This document shows, in pieces, positions 21,001-33,000 of a stretch of DNA of 64,000 nt; within the stretch, counting starts at the first letter, position 1; every line of letters starts with the position of its first letter. The notes beneath the pieces are model-generated. The model did no database searches. It had not been told where the DNA came from and worked only from the letters and a program-made list of their open reading frames with translations. Source of the DNA: Oxyruncus cristatus. Lineage: Eukaryota; Chordata; Aves; Passeriformes; Cotingidae. The DNA lies in contig VXAY01007012.1 of NCBI GenBank assembly GCA_013399855.1, positions 490,793-554,792 on the forward strand, written 5' to 3'. A program made the position numbers and the translations under genes.

Positions 21001-24000
21001 CTCAGCATTTTGACCTAAAAATGTCTCACATCAAGGTGTGTCTCTGCCTGTGCACATTGTTGGATCCTAGTGCAGTAAAGCCTTGGTTTCAAATATAATG
21101 CTGTAAAACATTTTTCACAAGGGCATATGGAGATAGGACAAGGGGCCTTTAGTTGAGTAGGTTTAGATTAAATTTTAGGAAAAAAAATCTTTACTATAAT
21201 GGTGCTGAGGCACTGGCACAGCTTACCTAGAGATGTGGATTTTCCATCCCTGGAAGTGTTCAAGGCCAGGTTGGGTGGGGTTTTGAGCAACCTGGTCTAG
21301 TGGAAGGTGTCCCTGCCCGTGGCAGGTGGGTTAGAACTGGATGATCTTTAAAGTCCCTTCCAACCCAAACCATTCTGTGATTCTGTGGTTCTACAAAAAG
21401 AAAGAAATAACCTGGAGCCTCCACGTACTCTGAATTCCCCATAAGGTGCTAAGAGTGTTACCCCCAGAGGCACCCAGGCAAAGTTCTAGGTTTTCCTTCT
21501 TTAAACTAACCTAATCTCTTAAATTATTTCTTTTCATGCTTACTGAAGAAAATGGGATGTAGTGAAGTGTTTAGGAAATGTTTCTCTTTAAGAGTAAATT
21601 TCCAAATTTCTGGGCACTGCTGAAATATTTAAGAGTGACACTGGGTTTACACCTGTGACACCAAAGGTGAGGATTTGTATCCTGCACCCTCAAAGATATG
21701 CACAGCCTATGTGACATCACCCAGTGCTGTAACTAACTCGGGAGTGAAATGGAGCAGCTGTTTAAATAGAGACCAGCAACATGATACAGCAGTTTAAATC
21801 CAGCAGGGAAAAGCACCTTCCCTACTCCAGCAGAGTAGATTTACACTAGGAATTGTTACAAAAACAGGAATAAAAAAAAAAAATCTGTAAGTTGCAATTA
21901 AAGCACAGGCAACTGTAATAAAAACAAGTTTTAGGTGTTTTAAATGATGAGATTTTTAAACTGCTACCCACTGCACTGTGTCACCAATCAAGCTGGAATT
22001 CAGCCAGGACAGGGAGAGTCACACTGCTACAATTGTGAATAGTTACTGCTGCTCTTCCAGGATCAGGAACGCTCAGGACTTCATTTTACCTTCCATCTAA
22101 AGCAGAAACTCACAGCAGCACAGCAGTCCTAGTCCTACCCACAGGCATATCCACATTCTTTTAGGGAATGTAGTTCCTACGCCATGATAGATGGGAGACT
22201 TTTCCAAAAGAATGAAGAATGCCACCAGACTGAGGACAAGTTCAGAGCATGTGTCAAACACTCTAATGAAGTGTAGACTAATGAACTATCTACAGACTTC
22301 TGAGATGCACAAACGTTTGCAATTTCTGTATGTTGAGGAAACCAGGAAAGAGATTAGTGAACTCTACACATTTCAAATGAGAGCTAAGTCAAATTCTTGA
22401 TGTTGTATGAGGGCTTTATACTCTACCTGACTGACAGCAAAATCTATGGTGAGTTTGACATTTGAGGTTTCAATTCAGCACTTTTGAAAGCATCTATAAA
22501 AAAACCTCCTCATCCAAAAATAAGTGCTCTAGCTCAGTTAGCAGAAAATACCAAGTGGGATATAAGTGGACTTGTTGGAAGAAACTTAAATATGGGACTG
22601 GGAACAAATGAAAAGGTCAGCCCAAGCTGTAGTGTTTTAGTTAAATTATTAACCCTTCCAAACACGTGCGTGGAAAAAGGGGCTGGACAAACAGCTTAAC
22701 AGAGAGCAACATCACAAGTTGAGGAACCATGAACTTGAAATGAGGAGCCACCCAGGAGCTCAGTAATTCCAGAGAAGCATGTCCCTGGCACTGGGACAGA
22801 ACACGGCAGGGTGTGTTACCTACCACGTACGTACTGACGGTCTCGGTCACCACGCTCCGAACCGGAGCTTTGGAGCCTCCGGCCGCCGACACGGCGGGAG
22901 AGGGTGGCGGGATCAGGACTGGAGAGACGGTGGCCTGTGGAGGAGGAGCAGCTGGAGCTGGAGGAGGGGTCACGTGAACGGGAGCTGGCACCGGTGACGG
23001 CACAGGCGGAGGCGTTTTGGGCCGGGTCGCGGGAGTGGAAGGTTTGGCCTCTGGAGCCGGAACCACTTTGCTGATGACTCTGTGGGACCAAAAATGAGGA
23101 TCATTAGAGTTGGTGGGAGAGAAAGCAACAATCCATCACTGACTAGACAGAAAGGAAGTATAGTGCAGCTAACTCACACCACCTTGGAGTCACCAAAGAG
23201 GCTGTTTCAACCCAACACAAGGACTGCCGTCATTGCTACACCCATCCATTTGCAGGACAAAGCACAGAGCCACGACCAAGTGAACGCCAGGACAGCCTGA
23301 ACCACTCTGTGCCTCACTGTCATATAAATATTCTCTGTGGCTTTACTAAACCTTGTTTCGTTAAGTTTTATTACATTAGCCCGATTTGTGGGAAATATTA
23401 GAAAGGAAAGTTAATCAGCTGTGAACAGCACTGATTTTAATCTTCAAACTGAGAGACGATATCATCCTCTTAAGATCCTGCATTAGGGGGTTCTGCAAAT
23501 ATTTGCTAGTTTGGTATTTCTTTCCCCAAATGTTTATGAAATCAGCAGTGGATCTAGTCAGGACAAATAAATGACGCACACTATATACTCAGCAGATAAA
23601 ATATTGCTACTTACTTGAGTAGCTGAAGTAGACAGGATGTAGCTCTAGTAAATACACAGTATGGAATAATCTTGCCCAGGAAGGGGGATACATAGGGGAC
23701 CCAACGTTTATTAATGACTGTTGATACACAGTCTTATTGATGTGCATGCAATTTAACAGACAAGCCAGAAAAAGCCCTTACTGTAAGGCTATAGGTTAGA
23801 AGCATAAAGAGAAGGATGTTTTAGAAAACAGAACCCCCCAAAAAAACCCCTCAAACAAAACACAGGCTAGGTCTATTTGTTTTACCACATTTTGGTAAAT
23901 CATTTAACTAATTTATTTATATCTGAATGGTAACTGTGGGAGTGCAATTGATTTGTGATGGGACTGTATGAAGAGGGTGTTTCAAAGAAAGGTTAGGCAT

Positions 24001-27000
24001 TCCAGAGAGAAGGATTGTCTAAGGAAGCAAAAAATGGAGACATCAGTAGAAAAACCATGACGAAAATCAAATTGCAACAACTCCTGAGAACCAAGAATGT
24101 CCAGCTCCACTGTCAATGGGAATTTTACGTTCAACTTTAGAGTTTATTGCTACTCTCTTACGGTACTCCAAAGGCAGTATCACAACACCGACTACAATTG
24201 GAAACATTGTCTGCATTTTAAGTCAATAATCCAAGCCATCACTTGAGAAAGGCTTGGAATTATACAGTATTTAATGCTTGGCTGAGAAAATGGTTCTTTT
24301 TCTCCCAAGATATGCCCTTTGCACTACAAAATTAGAACTATGGCAAGTTATAGTAAAAACAGACTTAGGAAAAGGAAACAGAGCAAGCAATGGGTTTGGT
24401 ATTCATGGCCTAACCTCCAGCTGCAGCATCACACCCACCTTCCAAGACCTACTAGGAGTGACCAGGGGAAGAAAACCAAAGTCAAGGAAGTTTAGAAACT
24501 TAAGAGTGAAGCAGAATCTAAAAGGCATTAGATGATTTTCCATCAGTAACACTGCAGACACTCACACCATTCGATGTCCCAGTGATTGCCTCAGGTACCT
24601 AATGTCGGAGTTCAGGCTCTTTATATGTCAGTAAGGTGCTAGACTGTGAGTCAAAGTGCAGGACTCCTAATTTATGTTGTCTGCGACTTGCAGAAGGAAG
24701 AAGTCCTACTATCAGGCCATCCTGGGAACAACCTATGCAATAAAACCAGTCTCTTTCTCCTGTTAGTGGGGTACATCCAAAACCCCACTGTTATCTCCTA
24801 CCAAGAAAGATTTCTCTTTGGCTCACAGTGTATTTCTGGTTCAGTGAAAGTCTCAGTGTGTGGCTCCTTGGGCTCCTGCCAGACTGGCCACCCCAACTCA
24901 GATGCTTCTTCTGTGCCTTCCTCCTTCCACTGCTCCCACAGAGAGCCCTGGCTCCCAATCTGAAAGCCCAAGACCTTGGCTGGTGCCAATACCCCCATGG
25001 TTTGCAAAGTCACCTTCATGGCTTGAGAGCCACCTCTCAGTAAACAAACTCTTAGCAATAATAAAAGTGAGGAAAGCAAAAGATTGGCACAGCAAAAGTC
25101 ATTTGGATGGTTTCAAACATCATTACCCCTTCTTTCCCCGCCTCCCTCTTCTACCTCCTGCAAGTAAACAAAGTCCTGCTATGAGTTCTTCAGGGAGTCA
25201 ACCCTCCCCAAGTCTAGACTAAGAAATGTATTAGCTAATAAGATTTTAAACACAACTTTGCACACAGTGTAAACAGTTTGAAAGAAGTATTAGCTAATAC
25301 CATTTGAATAAGACTGACCATGCCCAGCTAACATATGAAATTAAATTGCAGAGTTTCTTGATCCAAAGCCAGGTTCTTCTCCCTGCACAGGGTCTTCGAA
25401 GCCACTCTGCTAATAACTGCAGAAGCTGCAAGGAATACCACATGAAATCTTCCAAAACTACAAATATTCATTAGGGAACGACACACACTCATTGATTGGC
25501 TGGTTTGCTTGGAGTGTGCAATTAGGACATGTTCAGTATATAGGGCAGCTTGTTTATCTTGATTTTAGAGCTCAGTTATCAAAACAGGAGATCGGCATTT
25601 CGGAGCACGCTTGGGCCTACCACTCCCTTGGGCTAATGAAGTTCAGAGACTTCAGACTCCAGAGTGGAGAAATGAATGGTTTTGTGCTACACCATTAGAG
25701 GAGATGGAGTAATCTCAGCGAGGGTGGTTTAGCCTGTCCCGGAGAAGGGGCTGCACACATGGCAATATGGAGGTGGGGAGAAATCAAAGGGAAATAGCAG
25801 TCCCACGACTAATAATTAATGTTACTTCAGACTTGGAGAGAAACCTGATATCAAAACACTATGTAAATGATGGCAAGATTTATGAGCTGCGTTTTACAGA
25901 CAGGAAAATTGAGGCACGGAGCATAGTGCAAGTAGGCAGCACTCACTACGATCCTCCTGGTACCTAAAATCCAGTTTAAACCCCTGCTAGGATTTAAACT
26001 CTTTCTCCTGTTAGTGGGGTACATCCTAGAGAGTTTAAACCCTACCTTGGGACATCACCATACATTTATGGTTGCCTTCTTTCCCAAATGTGTTTTCATA
26101 AGCTTCCAAAATCATCACTAGGTCTGCATGTACAATGCTATATAAGACAAACTTTCACCTCTTTCCCCACACCAACCCAAAAACTCTAAAACTGAGGCTG
26201 GGCGAGTATTTTTTGTAGAAATCAAACACAAATGAACATCGACCAACAACAACACACTCAAGAGTCCTGAGACAAGAACAGCACTTCTCTGCAGGTTGCT
26301 TGCCTGGCAATGTAGCACAAACACATTCTATACAGAGAGATAAGAAGTCAATTAAAAGTTGGTTTTGAATCAAAATAGTTCCTCTGGAATAAAGGGGTGT
26401 GAGAAAACCTTTGGAATACATGTGGTAATAAGAGTCTCCATAAACCGTAACTAAAGGTTACCACCCCCCTTGAAAAAAAATCAACTCAGAATTAATGCAA
26501 ACACTGCTTTACATTAATTGTAATCAGTATCTGGTTGTGTCCAACCTAAATTCACTTCGGGTGTCTTTTTCAATGCCAGCAGGAACTGTGCTGCTCACAG
26601 AACCTCAGCGTATTGATCACTGAACGCACGTATCGATTTGTCACAGAGTGCCCAGTAGTAGCCAAGAAAACACAACTAAACATAAAAAAAAAAGGGGAAA
26701 AGCCTAAGGGATGTGAAATTTAAAGTGCAAGGACAGAAAGACAGAAAAATCCTCAAATAACCATGATTACAATGAAGAATACTATTTTTCCATGTTGGTT
26801 TTTTATAACCCCTTTGCTAAAAGGCAGAGTGTGAAGCTTCCTGACAGTGGCATTTTTAGGATAGTTTAATTCTTCCCAATCTGCTCCAGTGAAAACAGCA
26901 CTTCAAGCCAAGATAAGAACTTAATGATCTTCCATTGCCAGTTCTGCTCAACTGCATCAAGGGTGAGCTGGGCCAGGACCAAGGCAACACACAACAGTGT

Positions 27001-30000
27001 GAAACATCCAGGTCTCAGCTGAAGAGCCAGATCACAGAATCATAGAATGGTTTTGGTTGGAAGGGACCTCAAAGACCATCCAGTTCCAACCCCCTGCCAT
27101 GGGCAGGGACACCTTCCATCAGATCAGGTCGCTCAAAACCCCATCCAACCTGGCCTTGAACACTTCCAGCGATGGAGCATCCACAGCTTCACCGGGCAGT
27201 GCCTCACCACCCTCAAGAGTAAAGAATCATTGCTTATCTACTGGTTTAAAACTGTGCCCAACACTATATTGAGGAGAAGGAAGAAAAGTAAACTTCAGTG
27301 AAGTATTTTTTGCTTCAAGAGTTTAACCTAATAACTCTACTCATAACGGTAGAGAGAATGAAAATCCCTTTTAATCATCACTCCAGGGCAATCACCCCAT
27401 TTACAGCTACATATCTGAACCCAAACAGGATGAAAACCAAGTGTCTGCTTGCAGGAAAAGCACAAATTCTACCAAGATCTGAAGTGTCACGACAGGTCAG
27501 TTGGTTTATAATTGGCTCTAAGTGGCATGAGCCATAACATGCTACATCTGGAGCAAAATGAAGCTCCAAGGTGTGAAATGGCTTCCTATCTTTGGAAGTA
27601 ATTTATTTGATTCCACTCTGATCCTTATGGCTGAAAGCCCCACTGACTGTTTCACAGAAACACAGGGAAAATGCATATGCACCGAAAGGAAATGGCTTTT
27701 CAAAAATAGCATATGAGCCACAGGGCTGAATGATTGCTATGGGTGATGAGCTCCAAAAAATTGCTGTATCAGTACTTTGAAAGGTGTAGTAAAAAAATCA
27801 CAGTAATCTTTGTTTCTCAGAGGCAGAGCTCCAGGGAAGCTGTTTCTCTGCTCAAAGGAAAAAAAAATAATATTTGAAAAGTCCTAATTCTTTTCTGAAC
27901 CCATGACCCATTTTTAAGCAACGAGCAGGAGCTAAAGGGGTCTTTGTAAGTAGGAAAATGACATCATCAACTCCACTGACGTAATTAAAACTAATGCAAT
28001 TCACTTGGATTTTTAATCATCATATTATCTATTAGTTTTGATATTCCCTTCTTGATATAAACTCCTCGGTGCTACAAAGTGGTGTAGCTATTTTATTACT
28101 GAAAAATCTCACATCTGGAACTGAGATTCTTGCACCAGAAAAAACCTAAATACTCTAAGACCTATGGGTAAGAGTGTCAAAAACACCTCAGGGAATTAGG
28201 AAGATTTCCATATGGTTTAGATTCTTCACAGATTAGAGGTGATTTTGAAAATTTTATTCCAACCCTGGAGGAGAATCAGTGTAATTTAAGCTCTGTAATG
28301 TAGGCTAATTCCCATATTACTTTTAGAAGGGGAAATTTAGTTGCTATGTCTTATGCCCTGCTGAATATTTTACTCTTTGCAAACAAGTCATGTTGGAAAA
28401 CAGAAGCTCCACAAGTACACGCTCTGACCACCTCGTGAGTCTGAGTGCCAAAAAGCACCAAACCTCCAGCAGAGCCCCAAGCAATTCTGCAAGTGAAGAC
28501 TTCAGCACCTAAACATCACCTGCCATGTGATATTCTTCTCTGTCAAGGAAAAAATTAACTTTGAGCACTTACTCCAACACCCATTTTTGTGGACACTGTC
28601 TTCCCCAGGTCAGCATGTGCAACATGGAGCTCAACAGCCCATTCTCCATTTCAGTGTTGCCGGGGAAGGGTTTGGAGCACAAGTCTGATGAGGAGCAGAT
28701 GAGGGAGCTGGGGGGGCTCAGCCTGGGGAAAAGGAGGTTGGGGAGACCACAGCTCCCTGGTAGGAGGTTGCAGCAAGGTGGGAGTTGGTCTCTTACTGAA
28801 GCAACAAGTGAAAGGACAAGCAGAAATGGGCCTCAAGTTGCATCAAGGAAGGTTTACACTGGATATTAGGGAAAATTTCTTCATGAAAACGGTTGTGAAG
28901 CACTGGAACAGGCTGCCCAGGGGAAGCGGTGGAGTCACTTCCCTGCAGGGATTTAAAAGACACGCAGATGTGGCACTTGGGGACAAGGTTTAGTGGTGGC
29001 CTTGGCAGTCTTGGGTTAATGGTTGGACTTGATGATCTTAGACGTCTTTTACAACTTAAATTATTCCATGTTTCTACAATTCTATCACTATGGCAAAGCC
29101 CCACAAACATCTCTTCCTGGGCAAGTGAGTCTAGTGATTTCACAGGCATTGTGTCACCTAATCCCACTCACAAGTTTATTGAGCTTCATCTTAAAACCAG
29201 TTAATCTTTTTGTCCCCACCATCACCCTGCTCCAGGATCTCACTGCTCTGGTGTCACAGCAACCTTTTCTAATTTCCATCCTCCATTCATAGTCAATTAA
29301 GTCCCCCTTGCTTTTGCGCCAAAATTGTTCTTTAGCTTAAATTGCTTGCTCCCTCCAAAATGTTTACTTGCCTGAGGTATTTGTAGCCAGCAATCATAAC
29401 CCCTCTTCACATGCCAGACTAAACACACAAAGTTGCTCTCCTCTCCTAACACAGACTCACTGTGTTCTCCCTAACAGTGCTCCAAGCCCTGCTCTGCACC
29501 TGCTCTTCCCAATCCACACAGAGTGGGGCAGGTTGGAAGACACCTCAGTGGGTCATCCAGTCCAACCTCCCTCCTCAAGCAGAATCACCCCGGAGCACAT
29601 GGCACAGGATTGTGTCCAGACAGTTCTTGGATATCTCCAGTGAGGGAGACTCCACATCCTCTGAGAGCAATCTGTTCCAGTGCTGAGTCACTGCAGAGGA
29701 AGTAAGTTCTTCCTTATGTTCAGGTGGAATTTCCTGGGCATCAGTTTGTGCCCGTTGTGTCCTGTCCTACTGCTGGGCACCACCGAGCAGAGCCTGGATC
29801 CATCCTCTGACACCTCCCTTCAGATACTGACACACATTGATAAGGTCCCCTCTCAGCTCTCTCTTCTCGAGGCTGAACAGGACCAACTTTTTCAGCCTAA
29901 TTCATCCTTCCTGAACACAAGCTGCCCTAAAGAACTGAACACAGTATCTCAGAAGTATCCACAGGTTCTCATATGACACTTCCCCCTGTCTCTGCTAAAA

Positions 30001-33000
30001 TCTCTTGCAACGCATCCCATGGTCACACTTGTGTCACATTGGCAACTCTGTCATTCTGTGACCAGCTAATAATCCCTCACCCACTAAATACCCACTGTAG
30101 TGACACACAAATCAGCTCTTTGCTTCTGGCTGCAGCTTCTACCCATGCACTTCAAATGCAAAGCCTTAATTGGAATTTTTCATTTACTGAATGAAATATA
30201 ATTTTCCCCTTCCATTCAAGGGGATCCAGTTCTTTCCAGACAATCAGCAGATCCTCATTTGTACTGGCGTGGTCCTGCAACCTTACTGCCAATAAAAAGT
30301 GTCAGCGTTCTACCTTCTTCCGTGAAAAAATTTTAAATGAAATTATTATATCAAACCAGTTGTACCCTGTATGAATAACTCCTTCCAAAAGAATGGTGAT
30401 CTTCTCCCTGCCTTCATTTCCATGGTCCTTCTTTCCATCTTTTGCTGTTTGCTCAATATCCTTCAAAACATTTAATTCACTTTGACTTCACCTCCACAGT
30501 CTTCTGTCTTGGAAACATTAAATTCTTTGCTAATAGTCCTTCTCTCCTAGAGATATGATGCTTATTCCCAACATTCCTTTGGAAGGAGTTATTCATACAA
30601 TTCACTCTGTAGTCATTTTGCTACAAGTGCCCCATTCCCACAGTCAGAAAACACCGCTTTTGAATCCATTAGGTCTTCAGTCGAGCTGACATTTCGAGCT
30701 ATCTCCTTTGGTTTATGGACATTTGCACTCTTGACATTGAATTGCAGGTTTTATACTGTTTATTTTCCCATTACTTTAAGTGAAATAGAGTTCTGCCCTT
30801 GGCCTCCACCCTCTGTATCTGTTACACCAGAGTACTTCTCCCAACAACCACAAGCACCTTTCTGTTGATGACTCCTAAATCTCCCTCCCATTCTTTCTCA
30901 CCATTCTGGACTTACATCTCTGGATGGTTCACTGCCAGTCTGACAAAACAAAACTGAGCTGGTAGCGTGGCGTCTTGGTATCTTTCATCTCATTTTTTAT
31001 TTCTTTTATCATCAATAACAAACATCTTCAATGTGAAAACCACTTGGCATCATCCATCCCCTTCTGCTGAGCTTTCAGCAGCAAAACCAGAAGCTGGTAA
31101 AACACGTTTATGTCAGGGTGCTCTTTGCAAACTTTCTCTTATGTGTTCCCTGCAAACTGCCCTTTATTGTCATTTGTTTTGGGATCTGTTATGGGATGCA
31201 CTATCTAGAAGCTTGCCCATAAACCCACGTCTACTCTCACTGAAGGAAACTGGTGTAGAATATTACTAAATACCAGGAAATTATGCCAGCATGGGTTTAG
31301 AAAATCTCTCAAGCTGGAATTTTCAGCTTGTTACTGAGACATGTTTTCGAAAGAACCAAGTAAGATGGTCAGTCCTGAACTTGGAAACTCTGCACAGCTA
31401 AAGATCAATTGCTCACAGGACAACTTCACTAAATTCAGGTAGGTCCATCTGTTCTTTTGTGGTTGCTTCTTTATGGCCTTCTTGTCCACGTCCAGCTCCC
31501 AGGAACTGTAACACAAATCCTTAGGTCTACAGAGGTTCCTCACTTTTGTTGAAAAACTTGAATAAAAGAGTGAATAAAAAGAAGTAGCTCTGTCAAAGAG
31601 ACGAACAAATCAGCACCTTTCTCTTGCAGTCCTCTCCTGTGGAAAGTCTATTTTTTAAACAAATACCCATCTGCCTCTCTAATCTTTCACACATATTTGA
31701 TCAGTTTCTGTTGTGCTTCAGAAGGGCAGCTGCTCATGGCCATTTACACAAGCAATTAATTCCCTCATGTGTCTAAACCTGCCTGAAGTAATTTTTTTTT
31801 AAACTGCGGTATACAGTACACAATTTTTTTTTTTTTTTGACTCTTGAGCAATAAGCAGCAAAATCAAGGAATCTCACAGTAAGTTGTTTTGTTTTCTAAT
31901 GACTCAAGCCTTTTTATGGATTCACTTTTGCAGTCATCACCCAATGTGGCCAGCAGCAAAATGAAAATAATTTGCCACAGCCTCCAACCTACCATAAACA
32001 GGATGAATAATTAGTTGGGATGGCTTCAGTAATTAAAAAAAAAAAGGGGGGGAGAAGAAAAAAGCTAAGGACTACATCTGAAGTTGTAAATTTAATTCAC
32101 ACACAAGGAAGAAAAAGCTCTGCTAAATCACCTCTAGAAATATAAACAAAAATGATCATTTACTTGGTTTGGTAAAAGGGATACGATATTCTTCACCTTT
32201 TTTTCATGCAAAAGTGGCAAGGGAGAGGCTGGGGAACCTCTACCAAGTGACAGAGCCTTTTGGATGGATACAGGACCACACATGGGGATTTAACTGCAAG
32301 ATTTGGGCCAATATGTTACCCTAAAAAGGAACAATTGGGAAAGGGATATGAATCATACCCAAGACAGTATCTTCCTTAAAATACATTCAGCATTTAAAAA
32401 GGCATCGAAAATCAGTCCTCTAGAAACTACAGACTACAAAACAGAAAAATGCTGGTATGTCTATAAACACACACACAAAGATTGAGGAAAGCTGTAAAGA
32501 TCACTGGAATTCCTTCAGCACACCTTGGAGAGGAGCAAGATCATTTTTCATTACTCTGCCTCCTCACTTAGGTGGTCCGTCGATCATATCAAAAATGATT
32601 TCACCATTACACGCTCTTTTACAACGAAAACTGGCTCGACACCCAGGGCATTAGCTCTGTCAACACGCGGTTAACACGGTCCTTCTCAGCCGCAATAACT
32701 GGGAAGCCCATTAGCGCAGCAATAAACACAGACTTCCACTGCCCGGACCCCATTGTTTAATTCTCCCAAACAGCGGTTTACCCTTCGTCATTTTCCTCCC
32801 CGAAGTATCACTTTTTCCCCCCCCTCCCTGCTCTTTAATTCCACAGTAAGTTCTCCTCCAGAGCTCTCTGTTGAATAAGCAGGGTAACACACACCGCCCA
32901 CAGCTGTGTCCCACAATGGCCCCATGCTGTGCTTGCATTACGTCTTTCCAAGGATTTGGTCACGGTGCCTTAACTGCTCCAAACACTGCCCTCATTCATG

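Larger units (their letters stand above)
18889..22823 (-). other. TAF3: TAF3 intron between linker exon and PHD exon
   Basis: This 3.9-kb GT-AG intron holds a MIR-like fossil at about 20870-20985 and a plus-strand CR1 fragment at about 21125-21394. The rest is unassigned, moderately AT-rich DNA. Short open frames in it have no recognisable products. Confidence 0.9.
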
